A stretch of 64,000 nucleotides of DNA from Holothuria scabra (lineage: Eukaryota; Echinodermata; Holothuroidea; Aspidochirotida; Holothuriidae): assembly GCA_037179385.1 (NCBI GenBank), contig CM074187.1, positions 6,510,001 to 6,574,000 of the forward strand, written 5' to 3'. The notes below the pieces were generated by a model, which was given only the letters and a program-made list of their open reading frames with translations, did no database searches and had not been told where the DNA came from. Below are positions 32,928 through 44,080 of the stretch, piece after piece. The translations under genes were made by a program, and so were the position numbers. Position 1 is the stretch's first letter; every line of letters begins with the position of its first letter.

Positions 32928-33829
32928 CATAGCTCCCAAGTTCTGACGGTATGCGGGTCCAACTGATCTGTCCATCAGTGGATCGCTGGCCTTGGGGGAG
33001 GGGGGGTTTAAGGGAATTTTTTAATTTTAGAAGTGTCTACACACAAAACGGTGGCACTGTTTTACAAATCAGTCAACAAAATTTTGATAGGCTACCTTCA
33101 AAAAAGTTCAGTATGGTAACAGAACTGAATTTTTTGCAGTGAGCTAGAAAAATATCATACTGAGAGATTTGCCAAAATAATATTATACCTACTCACAAAC
33201 CCGCAAGTACTAAAACCTCTCCTAATCACAATATTCAATTGTTATTGTTGCTGTAAATTTTGGTGCGATACTGGTACAGTTTGCAAACGTCAACTAGATA
33301 TGTCACCGACGGTCGTACCATGTTGCAAGTAGTTTCCAATATATATATATTGTACATCTCGAATGGCGTTCTAGCCATGAAAACACACAACCAAGAACGT
33401 CAAGAATTGTCAAGACTGTCTAGAATGTTCGCTTGATGGGAAACATTGAGACAAATCCTACCTAAGACTAACCCGTAAAGTGGGCATTAATTTTTGCTAT
33501 TGAATGCTGCGTTGCACAACGTTAATTCACTATATGCAGTGACAAGAATATATACACCTGCTGTGAAGGTTAGCCAATATTCATATGTAGGTTTGTACGT
33601 ACCTTGGCCTATTTGCATTATATAGCAGCGCGAGCAGTTGAATGTGCTGTGAGATAGGATTCACTGAATTTGTAGTTATCAGTGAGCTAAATTACTTGTT
33701 AATTTGCGTGGTTCTTTACGATACCTTGGAGATTTGAAATGCAGGTTTTTCAGAGTGCTAGGCAGGTCAGCAGGTTTGGGTGTTCAAGTGAGGGTCAAAC
33801 CCAGGAAATGCAGGTCACTTGGAGGAATG
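32928..33829 (+). mobile_element. 0.9-kb unnamed element, copy 1
   Basis: Aligns end to end with the reverse complement of 54271-55197. Shared landmarks in order are CATAGCTCCCAAGTT, GGTCCAACTRATCTGTCC, GGCACTGTTTTACAAAT-type, TTGCCAARATAATAT, CCTCTCCTAATCA, TTTGGTGCG, ATGGGAAACATTGAGACAA, GTAAAGTGGGCATT, GTTAGCCAAT, GCATTATATAGC, GGAGATTTGAAATG and TTTGGGTGTTCAA. Ends CATAGCTCCC / GGAGGAATG resemble short terminal inverted repeats. No ORF of note. The right end abuts the LINE relic. Confidence 0.7.
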
Positions 33830-35815
33830 TTTGTGATAAGCAACAGCAAGTTGAAACGCCGTTTTCATATAAGGTTAATCTGTTGTAATGGAGCTACCTA
33901 CTTAAATGATTGTGACATAGCCAATGTTTTGAATGACTTCTTTTCATCAGTAGGCCATACGCTAAGCCAGAGACTAGATTCACCTGTACGCCCATCCACG
34001 TTCTTAGCAAATTCCTGTAATGATTCAATATTTCTTACACCCGTATCTGAGTGTGAAACTCTTTAAAGTCATCAACGGACTAAAAGGTGGTAAAGCCCCA
34101 GGAATCGATGGAATCCCTGTTAAGCTCGTGAAATCTATCTCTCATGTATTAGCACCCATATTCACATATATCTTTAATAACGTCTTTACCTCTGGTGTAT
34201 AGCCCGATGCCCTTAAAATTGCAAAGGTTATTCCATTATTCAAAAAGGGTGATCCCTCGTTACCTGAAAATTTTCGGCCCATTAGTTTACTTCCATGTTT
34301 ATAGATAAGATTCTTGAAGGTGTAATTGAAAAAAGAGTGCGATGTTTTCGTAAGAGACACGATGTTTTTTATAAATTTCAGTTTGGTTTTCGGGAGGGGC
34401 ATTCAACATCTCATGCTCTAATAGAAGTTGTAGACAACATCTGCGTAAATTTAGATAAGGGTTATAATGTCCTAGGGTTGTATTTAGACCTCCAGAAAGC
34501 TTTTGACACTGTTGAACACGTAATACTATTACAAAAACTCCTACACTACCGTTTTCGTGGCAAAGCTTACGATATTCTCTCAAGTTACTTATCGAATAGA
34601 AAGCAATGTACTTTTGTTAACGATTCCTATTCACACTATGCAGATATTACCACTGAAGTACCCCAAGGTTCCGTTTTAGGACCTCTACTTTTTCTCATTT
34701 ATGTTAATGATATTCACCATGCTGCCCCCAATGTATCAACTCGTCTTTTTGCCGACGATACAAACGTTTTTCTAGCTGGTAAAGACTGTTCACATTTGAT
34801 TGAAATGGTTACCGATACACTAAGTCAATTAAAAATATGGTTTGAGTCAAATAAACTTACCCTGCATGTTGAGAAAACCTCCTTTACAATCTTTCATTCG
34901 AGAAAAAACTGTAATCATGCTTGCATTGATAGCTTTTGCTTCAATGGTATCAGGATTAGGAAATCGAATTTTACAAAGTATTCAGGTTTAGTTATTGACG
35001 AAAATTTAATGTGGAAACAGCATGTGAATGACTTACGCAATTCCCTCTTTAAATATATTGGTATTTTTCATCATATTAGTGATATTCTTCCAGTTGATAC
35101 TGCAGTTCAGATTTACTACTCTTTTATTTATTCTAGATTTACTTATGCTATTGAAGTCTATGGTACAGCCTGTGCTACTGTCCTTAAACCTCTCCAGACA
35201 TTTCAAAATAGAATACTTAAGCATCTCTTAAAGAAACAGAGACGGTTCAGTACAAATCAGTTGTATTTTGATTATAAGATACTAAAAATCAAGGATATCC
35301 ACAGGTCTCGCATGGGTGTAATCGTTTTTAAATATTGTAATGATACTGTATGCTACCGAAGGTATTGTCTAATGTAATAAAGCCACCTAATGTAGCCCAG
35401 TTCCCAATGCAGACCCGCCACAATTGCCTCTTTTCAGTAACCAACCACAAAACTTTACACTGCAAATTTAGTTCTCCAAAATTATTGTTATAATGTTTGG
35501 TACAAACTTTCCCCTAGTGTTAGATCAAGCCCTTCACTCCATTCTTTTCAAAGGAATTTGAAATCTTTCCTTGTAAGTAGTTACCATTAGCAACTATTTA
35601 GTTATTAGTCTCAAATCTCATCACTTTGTCAAGTTTTTTTTTCTCTCTTCTTTTTGTCATCTTTTTGTCTATGTTTGTATGGTCACTAGCCTTGATAAAC
35701 TGTATTGTTTTTCTAGTGTCCATCATATGTACTTTGTTTTTAGTATTTGTTAAATAATACCTCTGTTGATGATTGTTGTACATATGAGAAATAAATTGAA
35801 TTGAATTGAATTGTT
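33830..35815 (+). mobile_element. 5'-truncated LINE with reverse transcriptase
   Basis: It begins in the linker before the reverse transcriptase (LNDCDIANVLNDFFSSVG), then shifts frame near 34060. Next come LKGGKAPGIDGIPVKLV, an in-frame stop at 34201, [19 protein letters not shown], and another shift at about 34300. An uninterrupted 360-codon stretch (34295-35377) follows with [44 protein letters not shown] and LFADDTNVF (catalytic DD), plus the thumb region. After a further shift the C-terminal tail runs to about 35580. The 3' end is a (GAATT)n-type tail at 35793-35813. Overall features fit the CR1/L2/Jockey group; clade uncertain. At least three disablements make it non-functional. Confidence 0.9.
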
Positions 35816-36964
35816 GCATACTGGAAGAGGCAATAAGGCCAAAAATAGGAGTGCAGCTCATCTTAGCCTAGCGTTCATGGAACAGTGAAGCTGTTGGTAT
35901 TGAGGTATTTGCTTTCAATTTAGACACTATATAAGTAAATAACTGGGAAGGTCATTTCCCTACTGTAATTTTAATGCACAATGTTCCTGTGAACATGTTC
36001 CAAAGTCCAATATGTATAATGGAAGCATGAATTATTTTGCTCTCCAAGTCTCCATATGATCTTGGCGGTGAACCATGGTACATATAGTTAGTAGGACTTG
36101 GTCAGCTTTCTGTGTTGAACAGTAAGGTTATGTATCACAAAGTCTTTTTTTGTTTCAGACACAAACACACTAGCTGCACCTAGTAATAAAGGAACCATAC
36201 TTGCTGTAAATGGCAATGCAAAGATTAAAATATAAACTTTTCCAAGTTTTACAACTACAAAATACAAAATAATTGACAATATTGGTTTGTGTTTGGTAGC
36301 GAAAGGGGTAATTCAAGGGTAAACAAGGAGGGACTGTGCATTCGCATAGGATAATGCATGACTGTAGAGCTAATTCAAGCAATGCACGAGAGTGCATTTC
36401 CTTGTTCTAGTGCACAGGTCCAGAGTTGTTCAACCTTTTGCATTTCATAAAGGGTGGGCCTATATTAAATATGTAGTTCTGGTTTACGTTTAGTAGTTAA
36501 CATGGAATGCTCCTCAAATTAGTATTTATTGTTGTGCAAAATTATAAGTGCCAGTCAAATAAGCAATTTTGCCCCTCCCAGTTCTACCCTGGAGATAATT
36601 GAAACTAAGTTTGACTTGATGGACCTCTTAAATGTTTTCTACTTCAGTGTCTGCTTCGTTTTTATGTCATTGTTATGAACATAATGTGAAACTTACAAAG
36701 TGGTATGCAATTAACAGGATTTTATTAGCATGTATGGAGATACTAGAAAAGAACAGACAAAGACTGACATCAAATGTAATTCACAAAGATTAAATATTCT
36801 TGGAAGTACCTGTGAAATACATAATAATTTAAGTAAGTAGGAGGGAGTGAGGAGGAGACATTAACTGATAAATGTAGTAGTGATGGAAGATGGGGGACAG
36901 ATGTCTCTTATTTTTCTGTAGTTTGGGTTCGATTTTCAGAATTATATCTTTTTATCTTTCACAG
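35816..36964. other. PIP5K1 intron before the third visible exon
   Basis: No ORF or repeat of note; ends in the acceptor TTTATCTTTCACAG. Confidence 0.45.
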
Positions 36965-37095
36965 ACGGCCACTACTACTTTGATGGCCGCAATCCAGTTG
37001 GGTATTCAGCATTCAGTTGGAGGTTTATCAGCCAAACCAGAGAGAGATGTTCTACTGCAAGACTTTGCTGTTGTTGAAAGTGTATTCTTTCCCAG
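36965..37095 (+). CDS. PIP5K1: PIP5K1 coding exon (start of PIPK domain)
   Basis: A 131-bp exon with acceptor TTTATCTTTCACAG and donor GTGCAG (a weak donor). It enters in phase 0 after the KK codons of the previous exon and leaves with two bases of a codon. It encodes [32 protein letters not shown] and VVESVFFP. From memory of the family, vertebrate type I kinases read TTSSxLKGAIQLGI...SxKPERDVLMQDFxVVESIFFP at this point, so the match is close throughout. This is the beginning of the phosphatidylinositol phosphate kinase fold, before the ATP-binding lysine. A partial overlapping downstream reading to 37108 simply runs into the intron. The next intron is 24.9 kb. Confidence 0.97.
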
Positions 37096-37142
37096 GTGCA
37101 GTATTTGAAGTAACAGTTTGGTATAATGCGATGAGTGTTGAC

Positions 37143-37437
37143 AGTGGCGCCTCCAGAATGTCAAAACTGGAGGGCAAACTCTTAAGGACAAAGGATAATG
37201 TCAGGGGCAAAAATTTTCTGGTGTAGATCAAACCTGAGCCCAAAGCACCCATTCCTGAGGGTGGGAGTCTACATGGCAAAGCCCCTGGAAGTCCTGAGGT
37301 TCTACCATATCTCTGGATGAAAACGTAAACTTTAGTCTATGGAAAGGTGTATTACATACTTTTTCAGTTAACCCAACTCCTAATTGCCAGGAGGAAAGGG
37401 GGGCAAAACCTGACTATTGCCCCACCTTGGTGCCACT
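37143..37437. mobile_element. Possible small element with AGTGGC(G/A)CC ends
   Basis: AGTGGCGCC at 37143 and its near-inverted partner (GGTGCCACT) ending at 37437 bracket about 295 bp rich in GGGGCAA/TTGCCCC words. The inverted repeat is only about 9 bases with one mismatch and no target duplication is clear, so this is a weak call. Confidence 0.3.
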
Positions 37438-38856
37438 AATGATTGTTGATGAATGGTTTCTTACAGAAATGCAGGGTACATTTGCAATATTCCTTTGCAA
37501 TTTGGTTTAAGGACAAAAGTATTTGTAGTCATAAAAAAAGGACAATACTTCAATGCTGCTAGTTCCAGTCATAATTTTTATGTCTATATAAGTTTGCTTG
37601 TTTTATATGTAGCATTTCTGATCAGCATTAAGCTATCTTTGATTATAAAAAGATAGTGGCTAAATTTGAAAGATTAGAGATTGAGGCAACTTAAAATTTG
37701 ATTTGGAATGTCATGGACACTACTGTACTGTAGACTGTATCATGTGCATTGAACTTGTTATTGTGCTGAGACAAGTTACATGTAGTTTAGTGCTGGGACT
37801 GAATAGAGAGTACTTGCTAACTGTATTCAGTTGAATAATTTGGCCACAAAAATTGGTCATGGGTATACTCTCAAAGAAGTCTTTTTTATCCATTTTCTCA
37901 AATATCTTACAATGTGACATGTCAAGATCACCTTAATCAACCAGTTTTGCTATTTTACACAAGAAACAAACTGCAGTTGTAAGTTGCCGATGGTAAAATG
38001 TGCAGTATCTCAAAGAAAACTGCAGCAAGCATCGACCACAAATAGGAGATCAAAAGGTGTTGATCGCAAGACACAAGCTTGCTGTTGTTCCAAGTGGGGG
38101 CACACTCAACTAAATGCCTCCCCCCCCCCTTTTCAATGACGATTCTTGATCAACCATTAATTTTATATTCATGCTCCCCAGATACTGAAAAATTGAATTT
38201 AAATGCATCTAGAATTCAAATTTTCTCAGAAGGGCATTTCTCCCAGCCCCACCTCCATCCCTTGGACTAGGTGTAGGCACCCCCTCTCTCAAAATCTTGG
38301 ATATGTGCCTGTGTAATTATAATATCAACTCAATGGGGACATCCATAGATTCATGTGAATGAAAAAATACACCCAACACTTGTGTTGCAAGTTTTACAAG
38401 TTGTGATTGGCTAGTTAGCTGCAACTACAGTACTGTAGTTCTGTGAAACATGTTTGGCTTACAAGTTTTTTTGTGAAAATTGGTTTCTTGGAATTTTTCG
38501 TTTACCATTATAGTAAATATTCATTAACTGGTTGCAAATGTTTTTCTAGTATTCACTTTCAAAATTCACAATCGAGCCTTAAGACTAATGGACATTATTG
38601 TATGACACTTCTAATGGTCACACTATCCCTAAAGTTGTTTAAAGCAGTCTTCATCAGAAGTACTTTTAGAAGTAGCCAGAGTTCATAGTTCCTGTGTTTT
38701 CTTCTTTTTAATCACATGTCAAATAAGTTGCAGCATATCTTAGTAGAGTCTGCCTGCTAAAGCCCGAGGTGTCTTCTTAGGCATGGATGAATTCATCTTG
38801 TTTGAGGATTACAGGATAAGAATCCTACAGTAAATCCTTTCAACCCTGGAGAAGCT

Positions 38857-39369
38857 TCATCTCATCATTGATGAGTTTGCAGTTTTTGGTGGCAAAAAAT
38901 AGTCTGTCCACTCAGGACATATTATACTCTGATCATGTGAGTTTTCTGCAACAGAGTCCTCATTGGGCAAGAACTGTTGTGGGTATTGCTGCTTTCTCCT
39001 TCGGCTTCCCCAGTGGTTAGTTTTCTCAGGAAAATCACCTTCCACATAATATTTCATGTTTTGAAGTGACTGGCGTACTTCATTTTCTGTTGTTGGTTGT
39101 GATTGAAGCTGATTGGAGGATTTTTTCAACAATTCAGCCTCTTTTTTCAGTTTTCTATATTTAGCTACTCTTCGTCTGATAGCCATTCGCCTCTTCTCTT
39201 GAACTTGATTTCTAATCTCCTCTGGGAGTGCCATCTCCTTTCTCTTTCTTGTTTCTCTGCTTTTGCGAGAGATGTCCCTGTGACGAATCTTGTATTCCTC
39301 ATATCTTCCTTCATTCTTCAGTCTTTCTCTGTGTCTGCGTTGTCTCTCAGCTGAAGATGTGCTGGCCAT
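38857..39369 (-). CDS. Intronic antisense ORF, basic Arg/Lys-rich protein
   Basis: 170 codons from ATG at 39369 to a stop ending at 38857, on the strand opposite to PIP5K1 and inside its large third intron. It starts MASTSSAERQRRHRERLKNE, followed by a very basic, probably helical region (residues ~8-90, repeated R/K-rich words such as SRKSRETRKRKE and EKRRMAIRRRVAKYRKLKKE). A Gln/Ser linker and an acidic, aromatic C-terminal end (CPEWTDYFLPP) follow. A good 3' splice site (TTTGTTCTTCCCAG, AG at 39379-39380 on +) sits 9 bases before the ATG, so this may be the last exon of a spliced gene. The open frame continues upstream to 39657 but that part looks non-coding. The basic N-terminal repeat recalls small proteins seen in many invertebrate genomes, some tied to transposons, but I cannot name a family. 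Function unknown. Confidence 0.5.
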   Translation of the reverse strand: MASTSSAERQRRHRERLKNEGRYEEYKIRHRDISRKSRETRKRKEMALPEEIRNQVQEKRRMAIRRRVAKYRKLKKEAELLKKSSNQLQSQPTTENEVRQSLQNMKYYVEGDFPEKTNHWGSRRRKQQYPQQFLPNEDSVAENSHDQSIICPEWTDYFLPPKTANSSMMR

Positions 39370-39657
39370 GATAAAACCCTGGGAAGAACAAAGAATATTC
39401 TTTTCAAAGTAATATAATGTGTAACATGACTGTACATTGCAAAATGTGATATCAGATAAATTTGCAATATTGCATTTACTGCAGATAACATAGACATCGT
39501 TCAGAGAGGTTTTATTTTTAGAACATACAGTACTTTTTTTAGCATTCAGAGAAATTACAAAGTTGGATTCATTTCCATGCATCTTCCATTGACCTGGGGA
39601 GGTACTATTTACTTTGCTAAAACATACCCTTTCGGTACAACTGATTCTCACCTGCAC

Positions 39658-40310
39658 TGCAACTTTTTGTTTCTCTGGGGATTTTGAGTATAAAATGTGG
39701 TAATGGGTTGGTATCCAAATGTTGAGTACCCTCCACTAGCATCACAAGATATTCCTAAACCCCTCTTAAATGTTGCTTTATGGACAAATATGAACAGCTC
39801 TACTATAGTCATGGGCTCAACATGCAATGTTTTATATGTCCTATTAAGCAGTTATTGCAAATTTTTCATGAAAGTACCCTTTTGTAAAGCTGCTGTGTTA
39901 ATTGCCTGCTCCAGGCAAAATAAATTGATGTGTTTAACCTTGGTTGATGGAAATCAGCTAATAAACAAAAAAAAAAAAAAAGAAAAAGATGGTTAGCATA
40001 GCATGCTGGTGGTAAAATTTTTCATTGCTGTTGCTCTACAACTAGTGTACAGGCTGTTTCATACTGTAGATCGAATACAGTGTAATACCAAGTACAGTTA
40101 AAAAGTGTCTGATATTACAGATATAAATTAAAAGATAATTGGTATAAAAAGTCGTATTGTTGGTGACTAGAATATGGATGACAAAAGGAATATATACTCG
40201 AGTTTTACTTTTCAGAAAAGAAAAAATTCATGTTTTTTGTAAATAATCTGAATGTTATGTCGGTACATATATATGTACTGTAGACCTGTTTCATGATTGT
40301 GTTACAGTAG
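39658..40310. other. PIP5K1 intron, nothing recognised
   Basis: An A-rich run occurs at about 39967-39981; no other supported feature. Confidence 0.4.
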
Positions 40311-40314
40311 GTAG

Positions 40315-40430
40315 TTAGGTGGAGTTTTATGTCCCAGTTTCCAACCAATTGGTTCAAGTCGAGCCAACCACAGCCTTTTTTCCAGTTGTGGCTCACTGGC
40401 TTGTGTCTGGTTGTGACTTCTTTTATAATT
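40315..40430 (-). mobile_element. tRNA-derived SINE copy 3 (3' part, antisense)
   Basis: Contains the family tail in reverse: CCAACCAATTGGTTCAAGTC, CAGTTGTGGCTCACTGGCTT (reverse of AAGCCAGTGAGCCACAACTG). The tRNA-like head is missing. Confidence 0.65.
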
Positions 40431-41249
40431 TAAAATGTGGTCTACGTTTATTGCTTCAGACAATTACGTTTTTTCAGCAGAACAATGTGGAGGATACTGA
40501 ATGAAAGAGGCATGTGGTATACATGTATTCCTTGTGTTCTCCATACCACTTCTTCAAATTCTTTTGTATTTATTTATTTTTTCTAACAAAAAACCATGAG
40601 GCCAAAGATATTCTGTAATACCAGCAAATACCTTTAAAGTCCTTCATTGTTTAACACTACAGTGTCCCATTTCAATATGAAACTCATCATTTATTTTAGA
40701 TTGAACTCCAAGTTTTCTGCGAATCACAATAACCACCATAAAATGTTCTACAAATTTCATTTTATACGTTTTATAGCAGTATCAGGAAGAACATAAGATT
40801 TTGCATAAGTATACAGATATGATGTCACCAATTTTCCGTAATTCTACTGTACTGCTCACTGTAAAATAAATATTTGCTTGAAAATGCATAATTGCTAAGG
40901 GAAGAATGTTTTATTTGTTGAATTCACACCAAGGAAATAAAAGATAAGGCGTTTTTTCATGAAATTTTTGCATTGTATGACTAAAGTAGTTTGAGACTTA
41001 TCAACTGAAATATCAACTGACAGGATAACCAATCTATATTTAATGCTCTACTGCAGGTTTATTGTGACAAAAGCAGTATCATGTTTTCATTGAAAGATGC
41101 AACAAATAGTGCCTAATTGCTAGCCAACATCTTCAAATTTTTGTAACTTCACTGTACTGGCTGAGTGATTTTTGTGGGCAATTATTTAAGGTCAACATTT
41201 GTTATGTACAACATCCACTTGAGGTATCATCGTAAAAGTTCACTGCCCC

Positions 41250-41690
41250 TTGACACTTACAGGTGTTAAGACTTTTATGCAACTCTGCAGTTATACAAGA
41301 ACTTCATTTGTGCTTAAAAATTCACAAGTTGAAAAAAAATTGAGGTTTGTAGACCCATCAAAGGCTAAAGCAGTCACGCCCAACTTGTCTTGACACAGCA
41401 AAGTTCTAAAACTCACAATTTTCTTCTTATTTCTGTTCAAAGTATCTTCTGTGATATTTTAGAACTTAAATGTGCAGTAGCATATGTGCAATTTTAACCA
41501 AGCAGTTACTCCCAGTAAAGTTCACATTTGATGAGGAAGAATGTTTTCAAATGATTCTCCAGAGCTTTCTGGGTAAAAGTATAACTGACTACACTATTTC
41601 AAGTTGAGATGACTGCATTTTCCTTTTAAAAGACTCACAAGTTGGAAGAAAAAAAATTATAAAAGATACACATGACTGTTTAGAAGGGGA
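41250..41690 (+). repeat. Old dispersed repeat fragment
   Basis: Words such as CAAGTTGAGATGACTGC, TTGATGAGGAAGAATG and GACTACACTATTTCAAG correspond to TTAAGTTGGGGTGACTGC, TTGAAGAGGAAAATTG and CTACTACACTGCTTTAAG near 47690-47790. A third relative is near 61420-61450. Decayed; ends unknown. Confidence 0.35.
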
Positions 41691-41739
41691 ACCCAAAAGG
41701 GGGGAAGACATCAGGCCTGTGGCCCCTCTATTGGCAACT

Positions 41740-41985
41740 GACTGCATGCATGGTCAAGTGGTCAGAGCATCCTACTGACAGTCGGGAGGTCTGGAGTTAT
41801 AGTCATGGCTGGGTCATACTGCAGACTTTCATAAATGGAACCCACTGCCATTGTACTTGGTACACAGCATATGCAATGTAGTAGGGGAAACAAGCCAGTG
41901 AGTCACAAGTGGAAAAAATGCCATGGCTGGTTCAGATTTAACCAATTGGTTAGAAACTGGGCTGTAGAAATCCACATGTCAAGAA
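41740..41985 (+). mobile_element. tRNA-derived SINE copy 4
   Basis: A full-length-looking copy: head ATGGTCAAGTGGTCAGAGCA, B-box region GGTCTGGAGTTATAGTC, then GGGTCATACTGCAGACTT, GGAACCCACTGCCATTGTAC, AACAAGCCAGTGAGTCACAA, and tail AACCAATTGGTTAGAAACTG. The best reference copy for the 3' half of this family. Confidence 0.8.
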
Positions 41986-42085
41986 AAAAGACCTACAACT
42001 TGCACCACTGATCATTTCAGCTTGCTGTAGTCCTGACCTAGTTTTGGTTACCCTTTTGGAAATTTGAGGTTACATCTTTTATTCC

Positions 42086-42273
42086 CAGAGCTGCAAAGTC
42101 TTCCTGATTCTGCAGAAGACTTCCTGAAAATTTCACCTCAAAACATGCAAAATATAAAATCTTCCTGATTGAGAACAGAATTTCCCTCATTGAAATACAC
42201 ACAAATCCCTGAAATCTTCCTGATTGATAAGGTAAATCTTCCTGATTTCAAGACCTCAATGTTGGCAGCTCTG
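42086..42273. mobile_element. 188-bp MITE with CAGAGCTGC ends
   Basis: CAGAGCTGC at the left and GCAGCTCTG at the right are perfectly inverted. Directly outside both lies TATTCC (42080-42085 and 42274-42279), a candidate 6-bp duplication. The inside repeats the word CTTCCTGATT at least four times, in one orientation on +. CAGAGCTG-type ends are frequent in hAT-like MITEs; hAT elements normally duplicate 8 bp, so the class is tentative. Confidence 0.7.
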
Positions 42274-43679
42274 TATTCCTCACTGACAGTGATGCTAAGT
42301 AAGGACCAGCAGAAATTCCTACTTTTGGCAAAAGGTTGTTTATTCTGTGTCATTATTGTTCTTTAGGAATGCTATAGGTCCACAACAAACTTCAAATTTT
42401 TAAAAATGGACAAGTATTTTAGGATATATGAAAAACTTAATATAATTAGAAATTTTGCATTGTTTCAACCCTAAATCACCATTTGATAAATGATATTATA
42501 TGCCATAATGAGAGCTGCATCATCTAAGGGGTTGAAAAGGTCACATACCATCTATTTCTCTATGCAATCCACCCTTCAGCCGCTCCATACAGTAACAAAA
42601 GTTGATTGTAGGTTTAATGGTTATTCATATTATAAAAGTCAAGAAGAAGCAACTTACATTTACTGTTTCATGTGTATGGGGTTTTATATTGCTTTATCAG
42701 TTATGTGTCATAATGAAAAACTTATGAGGCTCATCTGTCTTTTTCATAGGACTGGATCCACTAAGTAAGTGATGGGTAGGCCAATTGGTAAACCATATTC
42801 TGTAGGTTACCAAAAAAAGGTGAATAAAAAGACACAACTGCAGTTGTAGTTGAAGTTACAAACTGTGAAAAAATCTAAAGCAGGGAGAGCTGTGAAATAA
42901 ATTATTTTGCCATGAAAAATAATTTGTACACGATTACAAGAGCGCAGCCCGGCTTTCAACAAGTGGGGGAGAGGCGATGGAATAATGCCTGATAGCCATT
43001 CTTTTTCCTCGGAAGGTTTTGGTTTTTGTAGGGAAGGTTTAATGTGTAATGGTGCAAATTGAGGTGGTGTAGTCACGGGGGTTGTGGGTCTGGCCCCCAA
43101 CAATTCCACCAGGTCCCCAAAAATCAATTTAAGGTTATGTGTTAAAAAAACACGTCAGTTGCACCAATAGGCGCACGAGAAGTGGGCAGGGGGAAGACTG
43201 ACCCCCAGATTTTTTCAAGATCTAAAATTCGGGCAGGAATTTGGAAAAAATTCGGGCAGCCACTTGAGTTTTAAAAATCAGCAAGGCTTTAATTACTCAG
43301 AAAACTCCTAAGAGTGCCCGAAGTCTTAAAGCTATATGCCCGAAAAGCTGGTAAAATCATAGTCACAATAAAATTTCCCACTTCCTTTATTTCTGCTTTT
43401 GTTCCCGAACTCATTTTAAGGCAATACACCATGTTTGTCCATCACCCTAGGCTACGCCTTTGTTCTAAAAGTCCATAACCAAATTATGGGGGAGATGTAA
43501 GGTAAGAGAGATAATGTTAGAGAAGGGTCAGAGGAAACTAACACGTAAAATAAAATAGTTTTCTCACCCTCTCCCCAGTAACATTCTATTTACTATTGGC
43601 TTGATTCATTCTTGCACATCTCATCCCCATCTCTGATATATCGAACAATTATTTTTTGAAGGATTTTTTTCGGAAGACC

Positions 43680-44080
43680 ATTTGAAAAATATGGCCTCTA
43701 TTAGATGGTTCAGATAAGGCCTCAGACGGCCGGAAATAGCATTTTCCAGACTTGTAGATTGTAGATTCTTTAGTCTTTTTTTTATTGTCGCGTGCAATAA
43801 AATACTTCAAACTAAGTTCTCATACTGCAAAGTGGTAAGAAAGTTATTAAAAAAATACTTTGACCCGCAAAATGTTAATTTGCCCATGCAGACTATCAAA
43901 GTGGAGCGGAACCATTGGTAGAGAAAATTTTGAAAAATCATGACCTCTCGGATGGCGGAAAACTCTTTTTTCATGCTTGTAAAATGAATCTAAACAGTCT
44001 TTATTTTTAGCTTTTGTTTGGTAATAATAAAAAATCAGCAACTTGCAAAGTGATCACAAAATTACCAAATAAAATGTACC
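43680..44080 (+). repeat. Diverged tandem duplication of about 190 bp
   Basis: Two successive segments share GAAAAAT(A/C)ATG(G/A)CCTCT, GGATGGC/AGACGGCCGGAAA, CTTGTA(G/A)A, TTTAGTCTTTTTT-type and (A/T)CTGCAAAGTGGT/ACTTGCAAAGTGAT in the same order. No ORF. Confidence 0.35.

Noticed and set aside
34295..35377. 360-codon ORF as a host gene
   Set aside because: Reverse transcriptase motifs ([12 protein letters not shown]), upstream stops and frameshifts and a microsatellite tail show it is a LINE copy.
37143..37437. Confident MITE call
   Set aside because: Only a 9-base imperfect inverted repeat and no target duplication; kept only as a weak feature.
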